Of a DNA stretch of 64,000 nt, positions 1 through 9,628 are shown one piece after another. This DNA comes from Hyalella azteca. Taxonomy: Eukaryota; Arthropoda; Malacostraca; Amphipoda; Hyalellidae. Numbering within the stretch: position 1 is the stretch's first letter; every line of letters begins with the position of its first letter. The position numbers were made by a program, and so were the translations under genes. Under the pieces are notes generated by a model that was given only the letters and a program-made list of their open reading frames with translations, made no database searches and was not told the DNA's origin. The stretch lies in assembly GCF_000764305.2 (NCBI RefSeq), contig NW_025944682.1, forward strand, positions 322,234 through 386,233, read 5' to 3'.

Positions 1-185
1 TTTTTACAAGAAAGGTGGAGACATACGAGGGCTTAGTAGAAAAATTCAAAGAAATCGATGAAAGCGCAAACAGAGAAACAGCTGTAAAACAAGTTGAGCA
101 TTTACGGCAAATAATTTGGAATAAATCAATAAATCGATTCCATCTGGACCTGGAGAAGAAGACATCTACATGTAATAACTCTTGT
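1..185 (+). pseudogene. MADF-domain fragment (PIF/Harbinger-associated type)
   Basis: The reading frame is open from the window edge. It encodes a helical, charged stretch (YEGLVEKFKEIDESANRE, then an EHLRQI segment) that lines up by eye with the middle of the better preserved MADF protein at 6948-7292 (YEVLTEQYRERFPDAEKE, then NCLRTI). MADF domains are Myb/SANT-like DNA-binding modules and often accompany PIF/Harbinger transposases. Similarity stops near base 170-185. The N-terminal part lies outside the window or is lost, so this is a remnant. It could instead be the end of a host MADF exon. Family assignment is by eye. Confidence 0.4.
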
Positions 186-267
186 ATTTTTATTCCTCGC
201 ATTCCCTTAATGATCCAATCTCTTTTTTAACAAGGCACAATGCCAAAATCTATCAAAATACTGCCTT

Positions 268-765
268 CTCCATGGCACGTCTCTGACAAATCTACGGCCG
301 GTCTCCCCAAATTCGATGAGCGTGGAATATCTCACAAAGTAATGAACGTAGCTCGATAAAACTGGTATACGTATTCATTAGGACCTAGCGGTGATGTTTA
401 GCACGTGACAATTCTTTTCGATTTTGCCTTCGTCTGCGAATTATACGGCTTTATCTAATCTAAAAAATTGTCAGGAGCTAAACATCGCCGTTGCGAGGTT
501 AGGTTTCTATATTCTAAGTTTCGTTCAAATCTGTACAGTAGTTGAGAAGAAATATCATGCTCACTGCAAATTTCGGCACGTATCGTCCTATAACTCACGA
601 ATGAAGGTGAAATTCTAAAAATGTTCACGAGCTAAACATCACCGTTAAGTCCTAATGAATACCTGTACCAAGTTTTATCTAGCTACGTTCATTACTTTGG
701 GAGATATTCCATTCTCACCGAATTTGGGGAGACCGGCCGTAAATTTGTCCGAGACGTCTCCATGG
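268..765. repeat. Foldback-like inverted repeat (arms about 140 bp)
   Basis: Bases 268-410 recur as an imperfect reverse complement at 621-765; both arms include the string ACGGCCGGTCTCCCCAAATT. The roughly 200-bp centre carries another degenerate GCTAAACATC copy. No long coding frame is present. This is the structure of a foldback or MITE-type element; no target duplication was identified. The adjoining 780-1020 is AT/GC-mixed DNA without a recognisable gene. Confidence 0.55.
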
Positions 766-1022
766 CGAGATCGCGCAAAACTGAGCAAACTACTCGGATT
801 TGTCGGCACCGTGTGGACGCTCTAAAAATTGCAACGATTTCATTCCAACTGCGCAGACAAATCGTTGTGAAAACTGAGCGTGTGGACCGGCCTTAAAGCT
901 TTTTAGTCAGAAGATTGGCTGTTCGCGACTGTACGCGATCTCAACTGGGGCTCCACGAAAACCCCCGAAAAGCCTTCAGTTACTCGTCAGCCACAGACGC
1001 GTTAACATATCCCCCTTATACT

Positions 1023-1275
1023 AGTGATAATAATAATAATGCTGTTTCAGCGTTTGATAGGCCGTAGGCCTGTCGCCGATTCTTAACATCGCTGAACATT
1101 CACAGCATTTTGCGGTCTCGAACTCGCAAGTCACTGCTACAACTCTGCTCTGCTTAACCGCCCGGCCTCCTCGCCGATTCTGACCAGAAACTTCCACACA
1201 GAGCTGGGATCGAACCCGCGCCTCTCTGCTCCAATCTTGGTACTTTCAACCTTAACCACTGGGCCACCCTGCCCT
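1023..1275 (-). mobile_element. tRNA-derived SINE with LINE-like 3' tail, copy 1
   Basis: Read on the minus strand, the element begins GGGCAGGGTGGCCCAGTGG. This contains a good Pol III A box (TGGCCCAGTGG, about 1258-1268), followed about 50 bp later by a B box (GGTTCGATCCC, 1206-1216). The tRNA-like head resembles a class II (Ser/Leu) tRNA. A tRNA-unrelated body follows, then a stretch containing the reverse complement of GGCCTGTCGCCGATTCTT (1067-1084), and an ATT-repeat tail at 1028-1040. The 18-bp string also occurs in the 3' tails of the local LINE family (35152-35169, 53193-53210). It is not a functional tRNA gene. Confidence 0.8.
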
Positions 1276-1374
1276 TAGTATAAAAGAAGGAAGCTCGTGT
1301 CACATCAGCAATTACATGCTCCCACCTCACGGCCTATACGGAGGGCATAGCGACACCTGAGTTAAAAATACTTT

Positions 1375-4117
1375 ATGGATAAACACGCCCCACCCGGGTA
1401 CCATCATCAGGAAACACAAAACTACGCATCAAGGCTTTACTTCGAACTATGGAACAAGTGTAACGGGTCAGAAGCACTTCCAGTGGACATTGCACAAGCT
1501 GCACAAGACCTATGTTCCATTTCAACTTTGAACTGGTGTGACCAGGCAGTAACCATGGACTTTGAAGCACTTAGGAACCTTCCAGCATTGAAGAAGGTCT
1601 GGTACATTAGGAAGCACTGGGAGGCCATGATTCTTGCATTGCAATGTCCACCAGAAGAAGAGATGGAAGTGAAGTGCAAGAATCTAAAAATAAGAGTAGT
1701 AACTCACTCCTCAATCTGTGTCATCTACTTTCAGACCGGAAGACAACTCGTCACTAATTGGCTCAGTATTTTGGCTTTCAGAGATAGCCTCGCTGCAATC
1801 ATGGACGGGCTGATCTACTCCTTTGCAAAAGACTCGATGAAAGGGACAAACAAAGCGGCCACCTTTTGTGATTTTGTTGATCATGTGATACGTTCGTTCT
1901 CCGAGATTGGATATTACACATATGATGCACTCAAGAACTTGCATGCTCTTAGTGTTGGAGCAATATTGAAATTTGACGAGTCTGACCTGCACCTTGAGTT
2001 GTTTGAAAACATGATGGAAAATACCCCCAACTGCAGTCTGAAGACATACGTGGAACGATTCACTAACAATGTCAGTGATGCTATAGAACTTCACGAACTT
2101 GCAGGAGCTGCTAAAGCATTCACGTATCCTGTTGTAGACATTCAGGGTGGAGTAGACAATGTTTTAGAGAAGGCACTTGTGTATAATCCCTGCAGACGCG
2201 CTGGAAATCTGTCACTCCTAATGTTTCGCAAAATATTCATCAGAAACTATGTGAAAAAGCACCGGAAGTGGCCTGAAAACACTATCTGCGGTGACCTTCC
2301 TGCAGATGTCCTGTCATCCATTCGTGAGGGTGCTTGGCACGAATTAGGTGAAAGTTGGAGTCCTGAAGTCTTCTCCAATATCATCTTAAACAAAAATCTA
2401 GATTTTGACTCAAGACATGACCCCACAACTACACTGACAGACAAGGCCATGATGGGCGGACTCAGCAGCTGGACCACCGAATATGACACACAGTACCATC
2501 ATCTGCGTTATCAGTATCATCCCCTTAAGGCTCAGTCGACAGGAAAACGAGTGATATTGAAGTATTTGAAAACACCGGAAGTCAACGTGCACTACAAAAT
2601 GGTTAAATATTTGTCCGGAAGAAATCCCGACGCCCAAGCTAACACTTTCTGCTTCAAAAAAAAAAAGAGCTTTGCCGAGAGAAGCCAAGGGCATTTACCA
2701 AACAGACTTTTGAATCACGTATCTCACAAACTTGTCTAGAGCACAACATGAAGCAGATTCTAGCCTATTTTCCCAAGACTTCAATGATAATGACAGGTGA
2801 CGGCTTAATCAAGTATCTTGTGACAAAGTCTAGGTCTGGTTATACCATCAAAGTGTCTATTGACTTTCAAAAATGGTGCCAGTACCAGCGAGAAGGGTTA
2901 ATAGGTCCAATTGCCGAAGAGATTGATGGAATATTTGGTTTGCAAGGATTCTATGCGGCAGTGCATCGTATGACGAAAGGCACTTGGTGGTTCTTTCAAG
3001 ACAGTGCCAATATACCGCAGCAGGTCAGGTCCACAGGATTGCCATTCATCGGACCGAGGGCGATGTATGGCTTAGAGACACAAGGAGAAGGCATGTACCA
3101 AAGGCTGTGGACACTTGTGACAGCATGTGGGATACTTGCACAAATGAACATTGAAAGATTAAAATGCGACCTTATTGGCTCAGGTGACAACCAGTTACTG
3201 ATAGTTGAAAGAGGGCCAGATGACACTGATGAAATCATCCAAGCAAAAGTCAGCGCTACCCTGAGTCCCTGACAATACTCTCAGACCTAGCCGCTCTCCC
3301 AATAAAGATGGAGGAAACCTACATGGCCAAGCGTTATATGGAATACGGGAAAACGTCCTATTTCAATGGTGTTAGGCTCCCCAACGGTCTCAAGAAAGCA
3401 ACACGACTCGGCTCCGAATCACAGGAAACTATGCCATCCATTAATACTAAAATGAGTGGCATCTTTGGAACGGGGATCGCTCTTGCCGGTGAAGATGACA
3501 TTCCCATTCCTGCCTACTGCACGACAATAATAGAAGCCATAGTTACTCTCCACATCAGGGGAAAAATCAATGATGGCCTTCGTCTCGGTGCTTTGATGCT
3601 ACCCTCTAGAGCATTAGGAGGACTCAAAGTAAATACATATCCGTCTTTCTGCATTCGGGGCTTAGTAGATCCTGTTACTACCTGTCTTTCGTTGTACAGG
3701 ACACTTGCCGAGAATAAGGCCAATTACCCAAGGTTGTGGCGGTCATTCAGAAACATCCCAGTACGACTCAGTGAATGGAATTGGGCCGCCCAGATTGTAA
3801 GAGATCCCTATGCGTTGCCTTTTATACGCCCTAGCGGATCGGACAAAGTTCTTCAAGAGACTATAGAGGCGTGCTTGCCAGACTACACTGAGAACAAACA
3901 CATTCAAGCTCTACTAACGACAGAGGCAATCTATGAGGAGAACCGACTTATAGAAACCTTGAAGTACATGGAACCCATGTCACCAAAGTTAGCAGCAGCG
4001 ATCTTTGAAGCGTCCAACGTATTACTTCGAGATGTCATCCTCTCCCGCGTTGACTCGTCAAGCTCGATAATTATTGTAGTTTGCTCAAAGAAAGTAAGAT
4101 CTTGCATAAGCTCATAA
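1375..4117 (+). pseudogene. Endogenous viral element: chuvirus/Mononegavirales-like L polymerase fragment
   Basis: Three consecutive plus-strand frames (1375-2739, 2748-3272, 3308-4117) together cover the central RNA-dependent RNA polymerase region of a negative-strand RNA virus L protein. Motif A-like DFQKW is near 2862. A GLETQGEG/WTLVT motif-B region is near 3068-3120. The order-defining motif C GDNQ is at about 3183-3194. A motif D/E-like EETYMAKRYMEYGK stretch starts at 3311. Breaks: the first frame shift coincides with a run of A at about 2656-2666, after which the L-typical basic motif continues in the next frame; the second lies between about 3230 and 3270. The polymerase N-terminus, capping and methyltransferase regions are absent or unrecognisable. 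The motif order and GDNQ are known for Mononegavirales and Jingchuvirales; placement nearer chuviruses is inference from overall wording of the motifs. It is non-functional as it stands and sits among transposons, as expected for an EVE. Confidence 0.85.
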
Positions 4118-4739
4118 ATTTTAAAATTGCGGAAGGCTTTGCTTTTAGGTTGTCGAGTAGGAAAGTACGGTATAATCGTGAGGTAAACGCGTAGGTCTTC
4201 ATCGTACAAAGCAAGTCAAACAATATTGTACGCTTACTAATCCTTTTCAAGAAACTGCAAAAACACGTAGCTTGACTAGAATGGGCGAAGTAAGAACGTG
4301 TGGACGGTGGCTCAGTTTTTCGTTGCCTGCATCCAGCTAGCTTTACTTTACGGCTCTTGCAAAGGGGAGAAGATCATTCAAATCAGCTACTTCTTCCGTC
4401 AAGCTACCTGAAAAACGCAGAAGCTCCTCTCAACACTTGGATATCTAAACGAGTCGCGCATATTGATTACTGCGGTTTCAGTTCCGTGTAGCTTCATCCT
4501 ATTTTGGGATGAATATTAAAGGAATATTATTAATATGTCCAATATTAAGGAAGTGAACATAAACGAGAGAATTGAAGTTGGATCGTCACTGCTGTGATGA
4601 GGCCCTGTATTCAATTGTGCAAATACAGGATAGCTTGAGTTCCAGTGCAATGAAGAACTTCAACATTTCAGAGTGATTTCAGTCTTCGTAGCTTCGGAAC
4701 AATAGGACATGAAAGACTGACCACAAAGTGTCAGTATTA
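4118..4739 (+). other. Flank of viral insert, possible decayed continuation
   Basis: No intact gene. Short open stretches (for example around 4250-4480) might be a decayed continuation of the viral L sequence, but no diagnostic motif is preserved. I treat this as unassigned. Confidence 0.3.
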
Positions 4740-5640
4740 ACGGAACCGTGTCAGACTGGGCATCAGTGCGCAGTGGCGTGCCGCAAGGAAGCGTTATTGG
4801 GTCTATTTTGTTCGTTGCCAGAAATAGTGTCCAGCGTGTGCTCCATGTAACGAAAATGCAAATAAAGCTCAAAAAGGTGTCAATAAAGCGCAATTGCAAG
4901 ATTATCTTGACAGTTTACTTAACTGGGCTGATACGTGGCACCTCGGGAAGAAGAATGAACAGCAAGATTACAGTATGAGAAGACATGGTTGCAACGAGAG
5001 AGTAATGATTGAAAAGTCTTGTGTGGAAAAAGATCTCGGAGTTTATGTCGACAAGGAGCTGAAATTTTCTAAGCATGTTGAAACGCAAGCTAACACATCC
5101 AACAAACTTCTTGGACTAATCAGAAGCTCATAACGTCATACCGAGTTCCTAGATGCAGAAGCGATGAAGCAGTTGTTGCTGTCGTGCGCCCGAATCTAGA
5201 GTTTAGAAACGTTGTGTGGTCACCGAGATTTTAAAAGGACAAAAATTTAATAGAGAATGTTCAAAGACGTGCAACAAGGATAATTCCAGGCTTGAAGGGC
5301 AAGTCCTGTGATAAAAGATTAAGAAGCTTCGAAGCCTCAGTTATCGACGACTGCGTGGGGACCTCATCGAAATATACAAGTATACTTTTTGTTTATATAA
5401 GGTCCTCGAAGTATTACTAGAATTTGAAACAAGAACCAACAACAGACTGCACGGCTATAAACTAAAAAACTGCGCTGCAACTCCTCCACACGACAACATT
5501 TCTTCTCGCTTCGAATCACCGACGTGTGGAACAGCCTCCCCGATTACATCATTGGCGCTCCGAGTATGAACGCGTTCAAGAACAGACTAGATGCTTTTGA
5601 CATGAAAGACTGGCTATAATCATGAACACGTGCCGGGCTT
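4740..5640 (+). mobile_element. Old LINE (CR1/L2-like) reverse transcriptase fragment
   Basis: The translation near 4752-4805 contains the RT motif SGVPQGSVIGSILF. After a deletion that removes the catalytic Asp-Asp segment, the thumb/C-terminal region follows: NWADTWHLG, QDYSMRRHGCNERVM, EKDLGVYVDKELKFSKH. Downstream frames, broken by indels, match the C-terminal region of the copy at 10545-11370 (for example the VTDMWNSLPD counterpart near 5513-5540). The fragment is 5'-truncated, frameshifted and clearly older than the 10-kb copy. The clade assignment rests on the wording of these motifs. Confidence 0.85.
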
Positions 5641-6260
5641 TACTTAGCCTGAAGAGAGAAACTTGGGAAGCGGCGCCCCATTTCTCGGAGCAACGCTAGA
5701 TGATTTCGGATAGGACGGAACGTGGCAACATGCATACTCTCGCTGGCGATTAGAGAACAAAATCTACATCATCGGGATAAATATATCACAGTTTTCATCT
5801 TTCATCACTAGAACTCTAACTTAGTTTTGATATTTTGCCTTTGGTCCGGACCAAGCGCCACGCTGTCACTGGTTTTACTAGTGTTATTTGGACTTGCAGG
5901 TTTAATCTGATGAATTAACCTGGACCTCTGGGAAGTAAACGATATCATACAGAATCATTAGCTCATCTCTATTTCTTAGCTTACCCTGCTTTTGCACGTT
6001 GCAGCTTTGAGTATTCGAATGAAAAGTTTAACAATAACAAGGACTGCGTCATATGCCAGTTGTACCAAGAACGCTATTATTACATGCCTGTCATAATTTC
6101 ACAGGGTTCTTCCTGTCAGCTGTTTCTTCCTATTCCTCAGGAGAATAGATCACGGTATTTTCGACACTTATTTATTTAATGAGTAACAAAATCAGCATTA
6201 CATTTAACAGTACATGGGTCAAGAAGGGCGCTCGGAAGCGAGGCACTTCAGAAGAGACGA
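5641..6260. other. Intergenic DNA, nothing recognised
   Basis: AT-rich sequence with only short frames. No repeat boundary, RNA gene or coding motif was recognised. Confidence 0.4.
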
Positions 6261-6265
6261 GTCTT

Positions 6266-6471
6266 ATAATATTAATAATAATTAGCGCCAATGATTCACA
6301 GCATTTTTCGGTCTCGAACTCGCAACTCACTGCTACAATTCTGCTGTGCTTAACCGCCCGGCCTCCTCGCCGATTCTGATCAGGAACTGGCGCACAGAGC
6401 TGGGATCGAACCCGCACCTCTCTGCGCCAATCCTGGCACTCTGAACTGTAACGTCTGGGCCACTCTGCCCA
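6266..6471 (-). mobile_element. tRNA-derived SINE, copy 2
   Basis: Same family as 1023-1275. Minus-strand start GGGCAGAGTGGCCCAGACG gives an A box-like segment with one arm eroded, and the B box GGTTCGATCCC is at 6402-6412. The body matches copy 1 from the B box through GTTCGAGACCG, followed by a TAAT-rich tail at 6266-6284. The LINE-like tail string of copy 1 is missing here, so this copy is 3'-deleted or a different subfamily. Confidence 0.75.
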
Positions 6472-6736
6472 CTTATGACGGGTAACACTAGCAAGTACCA
6501 AGATTTCACAGCGTGACCTTCATTTCGTGATCCATTATTTGCTCAACATGTCCTCGTTCTCGATTCTTTTGCATAGCGGCCACGCATTTGAAGAGTTTCC
6601 CTGATCCCGTTTCAAACGCGACAACAACTGCTGCCGACGGAAGACTGCCAGCTGACTGTCAGGCATGCTCGTGTCGGCCGCCCTCAACGAAAGTGGAGCC
6701 TCAAGATGTCCTGCATCGTTCGCGCGTATCTCAAGC

Positions 6737-6854
6737 AGCCCCTAGACGCTCAATATTATTGCGCCATATTTTGATTTGTGCAATATATTGCGTGATTTTT
6801 AGAATCTTGAAAATATATTGCGCAAACTGGAAGATATTGTACCGTCTAGGGGCT
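6737..6854. repeat. Small palindromic MITE-like element
   Basis: AGCCCCTAGACG (6737-6748) and its exact reverse complement CGTCTAGGGGCT (6843-6854) bound a 118-bp segment with repeated ATATTGCGCAA-type motifs; a further copy of the motif lies just outside the right arm. It lies about 90 bp upstream of the MADF reading frame and could be an internal repeat of the Harbinger unit. No coding capacity. Confidence 0.5.
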
Positions 6855-6947
6855 ATATTGCGCAATACTCTAAGTGTGTCTCCAGTGGTCGTACTGAGCT
6901 GTGTTGCGCTTCTAGCTTGCTTCTGATCTTACCAACGTGTTATCATC

Positions 6948-7364
6948 ATGGCGGATGGTAGGAAAGTTGAAGAAGAATTTATGCCGGAATTCATCGAGGT
7001 ATATCGAGGCCTCCCAGCTCTATGGTATGTAAAGTGTAAAGACTACACTAATCGTGCCAAAAAGCATGAGCAGTACGAGGTACTGACCGAACAGTACCGA
7101 GAAAGATTCCCCGATGCTGAGAAGGAGGTAGTAGAGAAAATAAATTGTCTTCGAACCATTCTGCGAAAAGAATTAAAACGAATACGGGATGCCGAGAGGA
7201 GTGGTGCGGGTGCAGAGGATGTGGAACCGTCACTCAGGTATTTTGAAGAGATGAGGTTCCCCGTAGTCAAGAAACGCCTACTGCGTCAATAAGCACGATG
7301 GACGTCCGGGAGGACTCGGGCTATTCACGACAACGAGGATGACAATGAAACCGGCAATCGCCCT
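6948..7364 (+). pseudogene. MADF-domain exon of PIF/Harbinger accessory protein
   Basis: The ATG-initiated frame encodes a MADF (Myb/SANT-like) DNA-binding domain: FIEVYRGLPALWYVKCKDY at residues about 9-27, then KHEQYEVLTEQYRERF and a basic helix with LRKELKRIRDAERSGAG, ending FEEM. In PIF/Harbinger elements such a protein partners the DDE nuclease and binds the ends. One in-frame TAA at 7290-7292 interrupts an acidic linker (DNEDDNE) that continues in the same frame to a consensus GTAAGT splice donor at 7365. The C-terminal BESS exon is found at about 8469-8757. The single stop suggests recent decay. A domesticated host MADF-BESS gene is the alternative. Confidence 0.65.
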
Positions 7365-7490
7365 GTAAGTTGTTTATTTTATTCTCTCACAAAGCTTTAC
7401 AGACTATCATTCACAACATGAATTTATTTCCAAAATAATTCTAACGCACTAGAGACTTTTCAATTTAATTATTTGTTGAAACACCTGGGC

Positions 7491-8315
7491 CGGCTATTTT
7501 CCATTGCCATAAACCTGACCTTCGTTATTGAATAAATTTGAATAGCTGTCTCTAACTACTTTAGCATTGTTAGTTGCGTTTCTGGATGTGATAAGTGGCG
7601 GAAGTGATGTTATCTTATTGACAACTTCTCTCCACGATCCATTCGTGACGATTCCCGCCTGCAAGTCCTCACTGTCCACAAGATTCGTTGTGACATAGGC
7701 TCGGGATTGGCGTTATCGCAAGAAATTATGCAAACAGCAACATGCCAAGGCTACTTTTCCTGCCTTTTCTGGAGAAAGTGCTATTGGCTTCTGTAAAATG
7801 CCGAATCGGCTTACCAATAATCCGAAGGTATTGATTGTTATTCAGTCGGTAATTGACAATTCGGCTCTTTACATTTAATGCTCCCTGCGGGTAGGGTTTC
7901 AAAACATTTTCTGTCGCCCGAAGGCATCGTCTGCCAAAAAACGAAAGGCAATTTTTTTTAGACTATTTGGCAGTTGAGCAGGCTTTGGAAATTTCAATGT
8001 GTTGTCAGCGAGTGCCTGCCCGAATTTAGTGCAACTGATTACACCACCGTCTGATATTCGCCCATTCACTCCAACATCAACCATCAGGAACTCATAGTTT
8101 GCGTTGGCCACTGCCACCATCACAATGATGAAAATTTTTTTATAGTTGTAGTAAAGTGATCCAGAATGGGCAGGTTTCTTTATCGCCACATGTTGCCATT
8201 GATAGCACCCACATAATTTGGAAAATTCCATTGATCGTAGAAGTCTTTTGCACTTTCTTTCCATTCTTGGTTTAAAGTTGGTACCGGGAACATGAACAAA
8301 TAACTTATTTAAAAC
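7491..8315 (-). pseudogene. PIF/Harbinger (HARBI1-like) DDE transposase, decayed
   Basis: The minus strand encodes in order: a WNFPN/GAING segment (about 8205-8310), KKPAHSGSLYYNYKK, then VDVGVNGRISDGGV with the second DDE aspartate (about 8045-8085), a linker with NYRLNNNQ (about 7820-7845), and a C-terminal NGSWREVV/YSNLFNNEGQV tail (7494-7679). These are the landmarks of the Harbinger DDE_4 family. The first catalytic Asp (family GAIDGKH) is Asn here, and a 1-base deletion follows it at about 8210. Further frameshifts and stops separate the middle and the C-terminus. It lies antisense inside the putative intron between the MADF and BESS exons. Inactive. Confidence 0.85.
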
Positions 8316-8468
8316 TGATAATAATTACAGAATCTATGTGGCATAATAATACTAATAATTGTGACAGTAATTTCTTAACATAACCTATTTAAAAGCGAAC
8401 ACAATTAATTGTTTGAAGACTCTTCGGAATTGATATGCATGACAATTTAGAATGTTTTCTTGTTTAAA

Positions 8469-8757
8469 GGTGGTTTAAGAACCTTGTCAAAAGAAGAGGA
8501 AACGCAAAGCTGCATACCCCACAATTAGTGAAATTAGCTTCCAAACGACTTCAAAAACCGAATGATGATTTTGACAAAATCGCTGCAGCTTAGGCAATTC
8601 AGCTACGGAAACTGGATCCCCAACAACAGTTGTTTGCAATGAAGGCTTTCAACGATATTCTTTTTGAGGGTCGAATGGGAAACTTGACTCGCAATTCAGT
8701 GGAAATTAACGTTGCACGCAGTTCCACACCATTACCGCCTTTCTAACTTCTTCTAGA
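8469..8757 (+). pseudogene. BESS-motif exon of the MADF protein
   Basis: After an acceptor-like TTGTTTAAAG at 8460-8469, the frame reads a basic segment and then [24 protein letters not shown] followed by [12 protein letters not shown]. This matches the BESS protein-interaction motif that normally closes MADF-BESS proteins. One TAG (about 8593) breaks it. It is separated from the MADF exon by 1.1 kb holding the antisense transposase. A hAT element (8759-9951) inserted just after it, within the last part of the unit. Confidence 0.55.
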
Positions 8758-9149
8758 CCAGGGGTCACCAAACTACGGCCCGCGGGCCGAATCCGGCCCG
8801 CGACGTCAGTTCATCAGGCCCGTCGACGGTACTTTAATTTGCTTGATAAAACGGTTGGAACACGAGATGTTGTGATACAATTTACATTTTATGCTTCTAA
8901 TACTAGGAAATCTTCGCGCGTGCGGAGACCTCCTGATCGCTATGTGCCTTAAATTTACTAGTTTCAATTGTTGTATCTAAGTATTCTTGTATTGTACTTC
9001 TTCTTGGAAGCACAAAACTTCACTCATTTTCACTGTTTCGTAGTTTTGCGCTTCAATCGCTGAAGATGGCAACCTCGATTTTCCAAAAAAGATTATTTGT
9101 GACTTGAAGAAGCATTTTTTGACAGATTTTCAGATCTCGACTGAACTGG

Positions 9150-9549
9150 GAGTGACATTCTTCTGTTCCAAAATCCGTTTGATGGTAACCTTGATGATTT
9201 ACCAGTTGAACTACAGTTAGAGCTCATTGATTTGCAAGCAAATGACTTGTTGAAAGATAAGCACAGAGAAGAAAAACTTGTCAAATTTTACTGCTGCTTT
9301 ATACCTGATCATGAGTTTCCAAAATTGAAGAAATTTGCTGCTGTTATGGCATCAGTGTTCGGAACAACTTATGCCTGTGAGCAAATATTTTCAAAATTGA
9401 AGTATGTGAAGTCAACACGTCGAACAAGATTGACTGATGAACATTTGAAAGCAATTCTCTTGATTGGATGCAGCAATTACAAACCAAACATTGATGATAT
9501 GAACGTCAGTTATGGAAAGATCGGGTTCCACAGGCCGGATCCCTTGTGA
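9150..9549 (+). pseudogene. hAT transposase C-terminal (dimerisation) fragment fused to LINE tail
   Basis: The frame open from about 9150 encodes NPFDGNLDDLPVELQLELID and then FPKLKKFAAVMASVFGTTYA-CEQIFSKLKYVKSTRRTRLTDEHL, the hATC dimerisation region of ZBED5/GTF2IRD2-type hAT transposases. The N-terminal BED finger and the catalytic core are missing. The final residues (after NIDDMN) do not belong to hAT: they come from an inserted LINE 3' tail that supplies the stop at 9547-9549. An upstream in-frame stop also breaks the frame. Inactive. Confidence 0.85.
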
Positions 9550-9628
9550 ATAAATTCACGAAAAATTCAAGAATTGGCAACAGGCCATAGGCCTATTTCT
9601 TCATTGCCGACACTTCTATTCTATTTTA
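9503..9628 (+). mobile_element. Short LINE 3' tail inserted in hAT
   Basis: About 125 bp nearly identical to 11394-11515: CGTCAGTTATGGAAAGATCG, then GCAACAGGCCATAGGCC, ending in CTTCTATTCTATT. It is an extremely 5'-truncated insertion of the LINE family at 10545-11520, placed within the hAT transposase coding sequence, so it postdates the hAT insertion. Confidence 0.85.

Noticed and set aside
1206..1275. Possible functional tRNA gene on the minus strand
   Set aside because: A and B boxes are present but no cloverleaf with acceptor pairing follows, and a second copy with the same body shows it is a SINE head.
7899..8264. Start of the Harbinger transposase at the in-frame ATG 8264
   Set aside because: The first about 25 codons of that frame are out of register; the true homologous sequence is in the adjacent frame, separated by a 1-base deletion.
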